A stretch of DNA of 64,000 nucleotides from DYRB01 sp963802205 (GTDB taxonomy: Bacteria; Pseudomonadota; Gammaproteobacteria; Chromatiales; Chromatiaceae): the NCBI GenBank assembly GCA_963802205.1, contig CAWDHW010000006.1, positions 248,001 to 312,000 on the forward strand, written 5' to 3'. Below are positions 35,979 to 43,851 of the stretch, piece after piece; the first letter of the stretch is position 1, and each line of letters starts with the position of its first letter. The translations under genes and the position numbers were made by a program. The notes below the pieces were generated by a model. The model was not told the DNA's origin. It saw only the letters and a list, made by a program, of their open reading frames with translations, and did no database searches.

Positions 35979-37466
35979 ATGGCAGCATTGAGTCGCGAAG
36001 AGACCCTCGACCTCATCCAAGAGGTCCTGGAGGTCTACCCGGAAAAGGCCAAGAAGGACCGCGCCAAGCACCTGGCGGTCAACGACCCGGCGGTCGAACA
36101 GTCCAAGAAGTGCATCACCTCCAACCGCAAGTCCCTGCCCGGCGTCATGACCGTGCGCGGCTGCGCCTACGCCGGTTCCAAGGGCGTGGTGTGGGGCCCG
36201 ATCAAGGACATGATCCACATCTCTCACGGCCCGGTGGGGTGCGGTCAGTATTCCCGTGCCGGCCGGCGCAACTACTATGTCGGCGTCACCGGGGTCAACA
36301 CCTTCGGCACCATGAACTTCACCTCGGACTTCCAGGAGAAGGACATCGTCTTCGGCGGCGACAAGAAGCTCGATAAGCTGATCACCGAGATCGAGGGGCT
36401 TTTCCCCCTGGCCAAGGGTATCAGCATCCAGTCCGAGTGCCCCATCGGCCTCATCGGCGACGACATCGAGGCGATTGCCAAGAAGAAGGCCAAGGAGATC
36501 GACAAGCCCGTGGTCCCGGTACGCTGCGAGGGGTTTCGCGGCGTCTCCCAGTCGTTGGGCCACCACATCGCCAACGATGCCATTCGCGACTGGGTCATCG
36601 GCAACCGCGACGGTGACGATTCCTTTGCTACCACCCCCTATGACGTGGCGGTGATCGGCGACTACAACATCGGCGGCGATGCCTGGGCCTCCCGCATCCT
36701 GCTCGAAGAGATGGGGCTGCGCGTAGTCGCCCAATGGTCCGGCGACGGCACCCTCGCCGAGATGGAATTGACCCCCAAGGTCAAACTCAACCTCATCCAC
36801 TGCTATCGCTCGATGAACTACATCAGCCGGCACATGGAAGAGAAGTACGGGATCCCGTGGATCGAATACAACTTCTTCGGGCCCACCAAGATCGCCGAAT
36901 CCCTGCGCAAGATCGCGGCCTTCTTCGACGAGACCATCCAGGCCGGTGCCGAGCGTGTCATTGCCAAGTACGAGGCGGAATACAACGCGGTCATCGAGAA
37001 GTACAAGCCGCGTCTGGAAGGCAAGCGGGTCATGCTCTATGTCGGCGGCCTGCGTCCGCGCCACGTCATCGGGGCCTATGAGGACCTGGGGATGGAGGTG
37101 GTCGGAACGGGCTATGAGTTCGCCCACAACGACGACTACGACCGCACCATGAAGGAGATGGGCGACTCGACCCTGCTCTACGACGATGTCACGGGCTACG
37201 AGTTCGAGGAGTTCGTCAAGCGCATCAAGCCAGACCTGATCGGCTCCGGTATCAAGGAGAAGTACATCTTCCAGAAGATGGGCATCCCCTTCCGCCAGAT
37301 GCACTCCTGGGACTACTCGGGGCCCTATCACGGCTACGACGGCTTCGCCATCTTCGCCCGGGATATGGACATGACCATCAATAACCCCTGCTGGGGCAAA
37401 TTGAAGGCGCCGTGGATCAAGGACGAGGCGGTCGCCATCGCCGAACCGGTGCGGGCCAGCGCCTGA
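35979..37466 (+). CDS. nifD: Nitrogenase molybdenum-iron protein alpha chain
   Basis: NifD with NifK forms the MoFe protein that reduces N2. It has 495 residues from ATG 35979. P-cluster cysteines include C62 (VRGCAYAGSKG), C88 (HGPVGCGQYS) and the cysteine in QSECPIGLIGDD. FeMo-cofactor ligands are the cysteine near residue 276 (LNLIHCYRSMNY) and H442 (RQMHSWDYSG). The molybdenum-type sequence and the absence of a G subunit point to the Mo nitrogenase. The GTG at 35937 is rejected in favour of the ATG with the better context. Confidence 0.98.
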   Translation: MAALSREETLDLIQEVLEVYPEKAKKDRAKHLAVNDPAVEQSKKCITSNRKSLPGVMTVRGCAYAGSKGVVWGPIKDMIHISHGPVGCGQYSRAGRRNYYVGVTGVNTFGTMNFTSDFQEKDIVFGGDKKLDKLITEIEGLFPLAKGISIQSECPIGLIGDDIEAIAKKKAKEIDKPVVPVRCEGFRGVSQSLGHHIANDAIRDWVIGNRDGDDSFATTPYDVAVIGDYNIGGDAWASRILLEEMGLRVVAQWSGDGTLAEMELTPKVKLNLIHCYRSMNYISRHMEEKYGIPWIEYNFFGPTKIAESLRKIAAFFDETIQAGAERVIAKYEAEYNAVIEKYKPRLEGKRVMLYVGGLRPRHVIGAYEDLGMEVVGTGYEFAHNDDYDRTMKEMGDSTLLYDDVTGYEFEEFVKRIKPDLIGSGIKEKYIFQKMGIPFRQMHSWDYSGPYHGYDGFAIFARDMDMTINNPCWGKLKAPWIKDEAVAIAEPVRASA

Positions 37467-37479
37467 GGCTGGATCCGCT

Positions 37480-37505
37480 GTAGGTCGGGCTTAAGCCCGA
37501 CCTAC
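37480..37505. repeat. Perfect 26-bp palindrome between nifD and nifK
   Basis: The half-site GTAGGTCGGGCTT is followed at once by its exact reverse complement. It is the cleanest member of a palindrome family scattered through this island (39190, 39754, 39811, 41620, 41669, 48985, 49036). It lies in the 98-bp nifD-nifK gap. Confidence 0.85.
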
Positions 37506-37564
37506 CCGACCCTGAATCACCTTGGCCGCTGTCCGCGAATGAGCGGCGCGGCAGGAGAACTTAA

Positions 37565-39136
37565 ATGAGCCAGACCGTCGATAACATCAAGCCGAGCTAC
37601 CCCCTGTTCCGCGAGCAGGAATACAAGGACAACCTCGCCGCCAAGCAGGGCCTGGTCGAGGAGCGTCACCCGGAGGGACGCATCCAGGAAATCTTCGAGT
37701 GGACCACCACCGAGGAATACAAGGAACTCAACTTCAAGCGCGAGGCCCTCACCGTCAACCCGGCCAAGGCCTGCCAGCCATTGGGGGCAGTGCTCTGCGC
37801 CCTGGGCTTCGAGAAGACCCTGCCCTATGTCCACGGCTCCCAGGGCTGCGTTGCCTATTTCCGGTCCTACTTCAACCGCCACTTCAAGGAGCCCATCTCC
37901 TGCGTCTCCGACTCCATGACGGAGGACGCGGCGGTTTTCGGCGGTCAGAAGAACATGTTCGACGGGCTGGAGAATGCCAAGGCCCTGTACCAGCCGACCA
38001 TGATCGCGGTCTCGACCACCTGCATGGCCGAGGTCATCGGCGACGACCTCAATGCCTTCATCAACAACTCCAAGAAGGAAGGGCACATTGCCCAGGACTT
38101 CCCGGTCCCCTTCGCCCACACCCCGAGCTTCGTCGGGTCCCATACCACGGGTTGGGACAACATGTTCGAGGGCATCATCCGCTACTTCACCCTGAACACC
38201 ATGGAAGACAAACAGGTGGGTAGCAACGGCAAGATCAATCTGGTGCCGGGCTTCGAGACCTACCTCGGCAACTATCGGGTCATGCACCGCATGATGGATG
38301 AGATGGGCGTTCCCCACACCATGCTGTGCGACCCTACCGAGGTACTGGATACCCCGGCAGACGGCGAATTCCGCATGTACGCCGGCGGGACTACCATCGA
38401 TGAGGTCAAGGATGCCCCTAACGCCATCGATACGCTGCTCCTGCAACCCTGGCAGTCGGCCAAGACCAAGAAGTACGTCGAGAACACCTGGAAGCAGCCG
38501 GCCAGCCATATCAATATCCCCATGGGTTTGGAGTGGACCGACGACTTCCTGATGAAGGTCTCGGAGCTTACCGGCAAGCCTATTCCTGAGTCTCTGGCCA
38601 AGGAACGCGGTCGCCTGGTGGACATGATGACCGACAGCCACGCCTGGCTGCACGGCAAGAAGTTCGCCCTCTATGGGGATGCCGACTTCGTGCTGGGGAT
38701 GGTCAAGTTCCTGTTGGAACTGGGTGCCGAACCGACCCACGTCCTCTGCAACCACGCCAACAAGCGCTGGAAGAAAGAGGTGGAAGGCGTCTTGGCGGCC
38801 TCCCCCTATGGAAAGGGCGGCAAGGTCCACATCAGCGCGGACCTGTGGCACTTCCGGTCCCTGGTGTTCACCGACAAGCCGGACTTCATGATCGGGAACT
38901 CCTACGGCAAGTTCATTCAGCGCGACACCCTGCACAAGGGGAAGGAATTCGAGGTCCCGTTGATCCGCATCGGGTTCCCGATCTTCGATCGCCATCACCT
39001 GCACCGTATGACGACCATGGGTTACGAGGGGGCCATGTACATGCTCACCACCCTGGTCAATTCCGTCCTGGAGCGGCTGGACGACGATACCCGCGGCATG
39101 GGTACCACGGACTACAACTACGATTTGATTCGCTGA
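37565..39136 (+). CDS. nifK: Nitrogenase molybdenum-iron protein beta chain
   Basis: NifK is the beta subunit of the MoFe protein and shares the P-cluster. It has 523 residues. Cysteine-containing blocks typical of NifK are AKACQPLGAVLCALGFEK, HGSQGCVAYFRSYFNRHF and AVSTTCMAEVIGDDLNAF. It ends GTTDYNYDLIR, close to the canonical C-terminus. The stop codon lies in the loop of a perfect 10-bp hairpin, and a second hairpin follows. Confidence 0.98.
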   Translation: MSQTVDNIKPSYPLFREQEYKDNLAAKQGLVEERHPEGRIQEIFEWTTTEEYKELNFKREALTVNPAKACQPLGAVLCALGFEKTLPYVHGSQGCVAYFRSYFNRHFKEPISCVSDSMTEDAAVFGGQKNMFDGLENAKALYQPTMIAVSTTCMAEVIGDDLNAFINNSKKEGHIAQDFPVPFAHTPSFVGSHTTGWDNMFEGIIRYFTLNTMEDKQVGSNGKINLVPGFETYLGNYRVMHRMMDEMGVPHTMLCDPTEVLDTPADGEFRMYAGGTTIDEVKDAPNAIDTLLLQPWQSAKTKKYVENTWKQPASHINIPMGLEWTDDFLMKVSELTGKPIPESLAKERGRLVDMMTDSHAWLHGKKFALYGDADFVLGMVKFLLELGAEPTHVLCNHANKRWKKEVEGVLAASPYGKGGKVHISADLWHFRSLVFTDKPDFMIGNSYGKFIQRDTLHKGKEFEVPLIRIGFPIFDRHHLHRMTTMGYEGAMYMLTTLVNSVLERLDDDTRGMGTTDYNYDLIR

Positions 39137-39181
39137 TCGCGAATCAAAGAGTGGCGGGCGCCCTTGCGGGGCGCCCGCCAC
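39124..39181 (+). other. Tandem hairpins at the nifK 3' end
   Basis: TTTGATTCGC (39124-39133) pairs perfectly with GCGAATCAAA (39139-39148); the loop TGATC contains the nifK stop codon. Three bases later GTGGCGGGCGCCC (39151-39163) pairs with GGGCGCCCGCCAC (39169-39181) around a TTGCG loop. Neither is followed by a T tract, so I read them as mRNA-stabilising or processing structures between nifHDK and nifT rather than terminators. Confidence 0.7.
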
Positions 39182-39189
39182 AGATAGGC

Positions 39190-39210
39190 GTAGGTCGGGC
39201 TTAGCCCGAT
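39190..39210. repeat. Palindromic repeat of the GTAGGTCGGGCTT family
   Basis: GTAGGTCGGGCTTAGCCCGA is a shortened copy of the palindrome found between nifD and nifK. It is followed by a GTAGGGCGGATGAGCGCAGC segment that also looks like repeat DNA. It lies between nifK and nifT. Confidence 0.7.
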
Positions 39211-39276
39211 CCCTTGTGGCAGTTGTAGGGCGGATGAGCGCAGCGAAACCCGACATGAAATTGGAGTTGAAACCCG

Positions 39277-39492
39277 ATGCCCAGCGTGATGATCCGTAAG
39301 AGCGACAGCGGTTCGCTCCTGTTCTATGTGGCGAAGAAGGACATGGAGGAGACCATCGCCCACGTCGAGCAGGACAACCCAGAGACCTGGGGTGGTGAGG
39401 TGGAGCTGACCGACGGGTCCAGGTGGTATATCGACCCCATCAGCCCCAGGCCGGTCTTCCCGACCACATTGCGCTTCAAGCGCGCCGATTGA
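39277..39492 (+). CDS. nifT: NifT (FixU) family protein
   Basis: This is a 71-residue NifT protein. It begins MPSVMIRKSDSGSLLFYVAK and contains WGGEVELTDGSRWYIDP, both typical. NifT always lies after nifK; its function is unknown and it is dispensable in several species. The ferredoxin gene follows 52 bp later. Confidence 0.95.
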   Translation: MPSVMIRKSDSGSLLFYVAKKDMEETIAHVEQDNPETWGGEVELTDGSRWYIDPISPRPVFPTTLRFKRAD

Positions 39493-39544
39493 CATTCCGG
39501 GTCGGCGGCCAATGGACCGCCGACCCCAGAGCCCGGAGAACGCC

Positions 39545-39739
39545 ATGGCCCTTCAGATCGTCAAATCCGTTTGTACCGCTTGCGGCGACTGCGAGCCGGT
39601 CTGCCCCACCAAGTCCATCACCCCTTGGAAGGGGGTCTACAAGATCGATACCGACACCTGTACCGAGTGCGAGGGCGAGTTCGACATGCCCCAATGTGTC
39701 AACGTCTGCATGGAAGACGACTGCATCATCGCGGCCTGA
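39545..39739 (+). CDS. 2[4Fe-4S] ferredoxin
   Basis: This is a 64-residue low-potential ferredoxin. The first cluster motif is CTACGDCEPVCP (C10, C13, C16, C20). The second has an expanded spacing, CTECEGEFDMPQCVNVC, the CX2CX8CX3C type seen in nif-associated and Allochromatium-type ferredoxins. It probably donates electrons to nitrogenase or to cofactor assembly. The ATG at 39545 is preferred to the ATG at 39512, which would add 11 unlikely residues. Confidence 0.93.
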   Translation: MALQIVKSVCTACGDCEPVCPTKSITPWKGVYKIDTDTCTECEGEFDMPQCVNVCMEDDCIIAA

Positions 39740-39748
39740 CCTGGTCCG

Positions 39749-39786
39749 GCCCCGGTAGGTCGGACTTCAGTCCGACCGGGGCTTTT
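39749..39786 (+). terminator. Terminator-like repeat hairpin after the ferredoxin gene
   Basis: GCCCC (39749-39753) and GGTCGGA (39758-39764) pair with TCCGACC (39771-39777) and GGGGC (39778-39782), followed by TTTT. The inner part is a palindrome of the GTAGGTCGGACTT variant, so a repeat element may have been recruited as a partial terminator between ferredoxin and nifY. A half copy (GGGCTAAAGCCCGACCTAC) follows at about 39809-39828. Confidence 0.5.
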
Positions 39787-39895
39787 CGGGATTCCAGGCG
39801 CCGCCGCCGGGCTAAAGCCCGACCTACAGGACAGGCGACGCCTGGGTTTCTGCTACGACACCAGCCAATCGGCATTCACCTGCGGACACCGACTC

Positions 39896-40600
39896 ATGTC
39901 TAGCCCCATCTCCGAAGACCTGGCCCTGCGCATCGGCCTGGCCGCCCGCGCCTTGCCGGAGACCAATCCCGCCCGACTCCTGCGCGTCCTGGCGGATGCG
40001 GTCGGACTGCCGCCCACCGCGGACAAGCTCGCCGGTCTCAAGGTCAAGGACCTCAAGGCGGCCGCGGACGGGGAGTTCGCCGACCTGGACCCGGACGCCC
40101 TCAAGACGGCCCTGGCCCTGCTCAAGGGCGAGGGGGTCGCCGAGACCGACCCGCCACCGCCCCTGGAGCCCTTTGCGCCAGGCGATATGCCCGGCTCCAT
40201 CCGCGTGGCCTGCGCCTCCAATGGCGGTGATCGGCTCGACGGGCACTTCGGGTCCGCCCGGCGCTTTCTGGTCTATCAGGTCTCTGCCAATGATGCCCGC
40301 CTGATCGACGCCCGCGCGGCGGACGATACCGGCGCGCAAGACAAGAACGCCTACCGCGCCGGGTTGATCCGCGACTGCCAGGTCCTCTACGTCGCCTCCA
40401 TCGGCGGGCCCGCTGCGGCCAAGGTCATCAAGGCCGAGATCCACCCCATCAAGGACGCGGCGGGCGGAAGCGCCCGGGACCGCATGGTCGCGCTGCAAGG
40501 CATCCTTGCGGCCAAACCGCCGCCCTGGCTGGCCAAGGCGATGGGCCAGACCCCGGAGGAGCGCATCCGCTTCGAACGTGATCTGGAGGCGGAGACATGA
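39896..40600 (+). CDS. nifY: NifY/NafY-like FeMo-cofactor-binding protein
   Basis: This is a 234-residue protein with two parts. A helical N-terminal domain (about 1-85, LALRIGLAARALPETNPARL) resembles the NafY N-domain. From about 100 to 215 there is a dinitrogenase FeMo-cofactor-binding (NifX/NifY) fold, IRVACASNGGDRLDGHFGSA, with an HFG-containing turn. NafY/NifY stabilises apo-NifDK and delivers the cofactor. Its stop overlaps the next gene as ATGA. Confidence 0.88.
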   Translation: MSSPISEDLALRIGLAARALPETNPARLLRVLADAVGLPPTADKLAGLKVKDLKAAADGEFADLDPDALKTALALLKGEGVAETDPPPPLEPFAPGDMPGSIRVACASNGGDRLDGHFGSARRFLVYQVSANDARLIDARAADDTGAQDKNAYRAGLIRDCQVLYVASIGGPAAAKVIKAEIHPIKDAAGGSARDRMVALQGILAAKPPPWLAKAMGQTPEERIRFERDLEAET

Positions 40601-40878
40601 TCACCCCCGAGCGCATCGAACAGGTGGCCCGGGTCGTCGAACGTGCCGGGCTCAACGAGCGGACGGTCGGGGTGCTGCGCGAGGCCTTCAACGAGATCCA
40701 CTTCACCTACTGCATGGATGAGGACGTCGGCGGCGGGGCAGGGGTCAATGATCCGGTGCGGGAGGCCGACGGCTTCAATCTCTATCTGGTGGACGGTCGT
40801 GCCCACTGCATGCGCTTCACCACCGATCCGGCCTCGGCCACCGGGCTCGTGCTGGCCGAAAAGGATCATGGTGCCTGA
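40597..40878 (+). CDS. DUF6129-like nif-island protein
   Basis: This is a 93-residue acidic protein starting MITPERIEQVARVVERAGLN, with FTYCMDEDVGGGAGVNDPVR in the middle. Small proteins of this kind follow nifY in Azotobacter-type clusters, and I think it corresponds to DUF6129. Function unknown. It overlaps nifY by 4 bp and lrv by 11 bp, so it is translated with them. Confidence 0.7.
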   Translation: MITPERIEQVARVVERAGLNERTVGVLREAFNEIHFTYCMDEDVGGGAGVNDPVREADGFNLYLVDGRAHCMRFTTDPASATGLVLAEKDHGA

Positions 40879-41623
40879 CCCGGTCGACCCCGGCGCGGAC
40901 GGGTCTGCGACCCCCATCGGAAACTGTTCCGAGTGCCGGCATCGCCGCGACCTCCTGGCCCAGGGGCGCTGCACCCCGGGGGACGTTTGCGTGCGGGCCA
41001 TGAGCGGTCGGCAGATCGAGCGCTTCTTCCGCCACAACCCGGCCCTGGCGGACGAGTACGCGGGCGACCCCTTCTGGGAGCGGCGGGCCATCGCCGCGCG
41101 CTACCTGTCCCAGCAGCGGCTCCTGGCCATGATTGGCGACCCCGATGAGGTGGTGCGCCGGGTGTTGGCCTACCGGCTCCCGGTGGACGCCCTGGAGCCG
41201 CTGATCGCCGACCAGGATCGGGAGGTGCGGATCACGGTGGCTGACCGCCTGCCGCCGAATCAATTGGAGCGCCTGGTCGCGGACCCGGACTATCTGGTCC
41301 GCCAGTACGTCGCCCGCCGGATGCCCGTGGGGCGACTCTTTCGCATGATCCGCGACACAGACCGCCAGGTACGGGTCACGGTGGCGGAGCGCCTCCCGAC
41401 GGAGAGCCTGGGGCTGATGCGCGATGACCCGGAGCCCGAGGTTCGGCTCAAGGTCGCCGAGCGCATCCGCTATGAGGAGGCCAACGGACTGCTCCAGGAC
41501 AGCGATTGGCGGGTGCGCCTGCGGCTGGCGGAGCGCCTGCCGCCGGGCATGCTCCGGGACCTGGCGCAGGACCCCGACCCGGATGTGCGCGCCACGGCCC
41601 AGGCCCGGCAGTCGGACTTGTAG
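40868..41623 (+). CDS. lrv: 4Fe-4S leucine-rich-repeat-variant (LRV) protein
   Basis: This is a 251-residue protein matching the LRV protein of the Azotobacter vinelandii nif region. The N-terminal cysteine cluster (NCSECRHRRDLLAQGRCTPG then DVC) would hold the 4Fe-4S cluster. The rest is a solenoid of about 24-residue repeats with the pattern D-x-x-V-R-x-x-V-A-x-R-L-P (EVVRRVLAYRLP, EVRITVADRLP, QVRVTVAERLP, RVRLRLAERLP). The stop TAG is itself part of the palindromic repeat at 41620. Function is unknown. Confidence 0.9.
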   Translation: MVPDPVDPGADGSATPIGNCSECRHRRDLLAQGRCTPGDVCVRAMSGRQIERFFRHNPALADEYAGDPFWERRAIAARYLSQQRLLAMIGDPDEVVRRVLAYRLPVDALEPLIADQDREVRITVADRLPPNQLERLVADPDYLVRQYVARRMPVGRLFRMIRDTDRQVRVTVAERLPTESLGLMRDDPEPEVRLKVAERIRYEEANGLLQDSDWRVRLRLAERLPPGMLRDLAQDPDPDVRATAQARQSDL

Positions 41624-41690
41624 GTCGGACTTCAGTCCGACCGATCCCCGCGGGCAGTCCCCGTCACTGTCGGGCTGAAGCCCGACCTAC
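41620..41690. repeat. Pair of palindromic repeats after lrv
   Basis: GTAGGTCGGACTTCAGTCCG and on (41620-41642) and, about 26 bp later, GTCGGGCTGAAGCCCGACCT and on (41669-41690) form a facing pair. The first supplies the lrv stop codon. Confidence 0.8.
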
Positions 41691-41734
41691 AACGAAGCGC
41701 CGCCCTAGAAACATTCAAACCGCAGACACAGCCC

Positions 41735-42695
41735 ATGGCGACAACCACCGACCTTGAAGCGACCCAAATCCAGGCCATCGACCTGCGCGTCGCGGATGCC
41801 TGCGCCGGCCTTATGGAGGGCGCCGACCTTGAGACCCTGATCGGCGCCATCCAGGCCGTCCTGCCGGGGGTCGAGGTCCGGCACGTCCTCACCCGCGGCG
41901 GCTGGCACCGCCTCGGCGGTGTTGTGGACCTGGACGGCCGGCGTATCGCCGCGCACATCGCCGAGTGGGCCGAGACCGAGGCCGGGGGCGACATCGAGAA
42001 CTTGCTGTTCAAGCTCTCGAAGCGGCGCTACTTCGCCACCCGCCTCAACGGCCAGGCCCACTATCTGGTCGCCCAAACCGGCCAGGCGGCGGCGGACTTC
42101 ATCCAGATCGAGGTGGAAGAGACTCCAGGAGGTCCTCGACCGCTGCATCACCGACCCCGACTGGTTTCCGGACAGCATCGACGAGTTCGTCGATCCCCTG
42201 GACTTCCCGCGCCTGGAGCCCGAGCCCGTGGGACCGCCGCGGCTTCTGTTCCGCCGCCTGGTCCGGATCGGCGATCTGGTGCGTTCCCCGGACGCCGCCG
42301 CGCGTGTCCGCCGCTTCCTGGAGGATTGGGACCGCAGTTCCGCCGGCGAGTCGGCCTGCTTCAGCGACCATTGGGTTTTTAGCCTGCGCGAGTACCAGGA
42401 TCGGGACGGCGAGGGGCGCCTGACCGCCAAGCCCGTGACCACCTTCGCGGGCCAGGTCCAGCGCGTGCCGGAGGACCTGGCGGCGCGGGGGGCGGCCCTT
42501 GCCAACCTCATCCACGGCCTGGACCGGCAGATCGGTTACCCCTTCGCCTGGTATTTCCACATGCTTACCGACAAGCGTATCTCCCATCGCATGGCAGAGG
42601 CGGTCCACGCCGACTTGCTGGGGGCCTACGCCTACCTCCCGGCCCGTGACCTCAAGGTCCTGCAGGACTGGTACGACCGGCCCTATGGGGTATGA
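41735..42695 (+). CDS. Conserved nif-island protein of unknown function (frameshifted)
   Basis: Two overlapping frames together make one protein of about 319 residues. The first reads MATTTDLEATQIQAIDLRVA, then RRYFATRLNGQAHYLV and ends usefully at FIQIEVEE. One base later the other frame carries on LQEVLDRCITDPDWFPDSID, FLEDWDRSSAGESACFSDHW and IGYPFAWYFHMLTDKRISHR, ending in DWYDRPYGV. The junction is at about 42120 (GAA GAG A CTC CAG). The 961-bp span is one over a multiple of three. I do not recognise a fold. Position after lrv and before nifEN suggests a role in nitrogenase maturation. Confidence 0.65.
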
Positions 42696-42734
42696 ACCCG
42701 CGTCTCAACTCAAACCCGTCCGGAGCCGAGCACC

Positions 42735-42995
42735 ATGACCGACACCAACCCCGCTGGGTCCATCAAGAGTCGCTGGCACAGCTATCGCGAGGGGCACTTC
42801 CTGCACATCCACGGCGTGATCAAGGGCAGCGCCGGTGCCGGAACCGCCCTGCTCCTGGAACTGTCCGACGACAACGCCGTCCTCAAGGCCCTGGAGCGGA
42901 ACCTGGAGAACCTCCCCTACGAGGTCATCGACATCACCATCGGCATCGCCTTGAGGCCCGACACGGAGATCCCCGACGGACCTCTGACCGCCTGA
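42735..42995 (+). CDS. Small conserved-looking protein at the end of the nifHDK operon
   Basis: This is an 86-residue protein beginning MTDTNPAGSIKSRWHSYREG, with two valine/isoleucine-rich strands (FLHIHGVIKGSAG and YEVIDITIGIAL). I do not recognise the family. A plausible ribosome-binding site (CCGGAG) and the position 39 bp after the previous gene support translation. The following 79 bp to the toxin gene hold nothing I can name. Confidence 0.6.
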   Translation: MTDTNPAGSIKSRWHSYREGHFLHIHGVIKGSAGAGTALLLELSDDNAVLKALERNLENLPYEVIDITIGIALRPDTEIPDGPLTA

Positions 42996-43073
42996 GCGGC
43001 CTAGGTCCAGGTCCGCCAGCCCACCGTAGATCATTGCGCCGCAGGCTCTTCGTATCTCACCACGTCCTCGGCC

Positions 43074-43418
43074 CTACCGGCCCATCACCACATCGATACC
43101 GTCCAGGATCGCAGAAAGCGTCCGCTGCGCGAGCTTTCCGGCACGCTCCGTCAAGACAGCCCTGTCGAGGGTCAGGATCTGGGAGACGTTGGCGACTGAA
43201 TCCTTCGGCAGCCCCGTGGATCGGGACTCCAGCAGAACATTGCCGGGGGCATCTGCCCACTTGAGGTTGCTGGTCAGTGGCACACACACCAGGGTCGCAA
43301 TCCGGCTTCGATTGAAGGCGTCGCACTGGACGACCACGACCGGCCGACGATACCCAGGTTCGGACCCGATTGGGTCACCGAGGTCTGCCCACCAGACATC
43401 GCCCTGCTGCACTACCAC
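43074..43418 (-). CDS. MazF/PemK-type toxin (endoribonuclease)
   Basis: This is a 114-residue MazF/PemK-fold protein. Key parts are VQQGDVWWADLGDPIGSEPG, YRRPVVVVQCDAFNRSR, TLVCVPLTSN and the C-terminal helix LTERAGKLAQRTLSAILDGI. Toxins of this family cleave mRNA. The GTG at 43418 overlaps the antitoxin stop by 7 bp. The longer frame to 43490 reads across the antitoxin and is rejected. The pair sits on the opposite strand between two nif operons. Confidence 0.88.
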   Translation of the reverse strand: MVVQQGDVWWADLGDPIGSEPGYRRPVVVVQCDAFNRSRIATLVCVPLTSNLKWADAPGNVLLESRSTGLPKDSVANVSQILTLDRAVLTERAGKLAQRTLSAILDGIDVVMGR

Positions 43419-43648
43419 TCGCTGCCTCGCTGCACCCGTCGCGCCGACCGGACCACGAACCCGTCCGATCGGGTGTCGAGGGCGTCGCATAGGGTGTCCA
43501 GCGCCTGGGTCACGTGGTTGGGTGCGTGCCTGGCCAGGAACTCTTTGAGCGCACGCCCATAAAGCTCGCTGCGGGAGATCCGAAGCTGGGCGGCCAGGCC
43601 CTCGGCCTCACCGAACACATCGTCTGGAAGGGAGATGGCAGTTTTCAT
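43412..43648 (-). CDS. MazE-like ribbon-helix-helix antitoxin
   Basis: This is a 78-residue antitoxin. The N-terminus MKTAISLPDDVFGEAEGLAA and the RISRSELYGRALKEFLARH helix give the ribbon-helix-helix DNA-binding fold. The C-terminal half (DTLCDALDTRSDGFVVRSAR) is the expected toxin-binding tail. Start chosen at 43648. Its promoter would lie in the same 80 bp as the NifA site of nifEN. Confidence 0.85.
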   Translation of the reverse strand: MKTAISLPDDVFGEAEGLAAQLRISRSELYGRALKEFLARHAPNHVTQALDTLCDALDTRSDGFVVRSARRVQRGSEW

Positions 43649-43729
43649 ACCAAAAGTATAACCGGCGTCCTCGTCGCACGAAAAGGGAATCGGAGCGGTG
43701 ATGTCTCCGATCCGCCATACGCCCGGCAT

Positions 43730-43745
43730 TGTCGCAGACCCGACA
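43730..43745. promoter_or_regulatory. NifA upstream activator site for nifEN
   Basis: TGT (43730-43732), ten bases and ACA (43743-43745) match the NifA consensus perfectly. It lies about 46 bp upstream of the -24 element, closer than at nifH but within the range that works. Confidence 0.8.
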
Positions 43746-43790
43746 CGGCCGATCCCAAGGATTCCCACTTAAAAACAACCAGCTAGAAGT

Positions 43791-43806
43791 TGGCACAAGG
43801 TCTGCA
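43791..43806 (+). promoter_or_regulatory. Sigma54 (-24/-12) promoter of nifEN
   Basis: TGGCACAAGGTCTGCA has GG (43792-43793) and GC (43804-43805) ten bases apart. The transcript should start near 43817, about 35 nt before nifEN. Confidence 0.92.
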
Positions 43807-43851
43807 TCGACACTCCCAAACCCAGGCCCGTCCCGGCCCCTCGGAGTGTCC

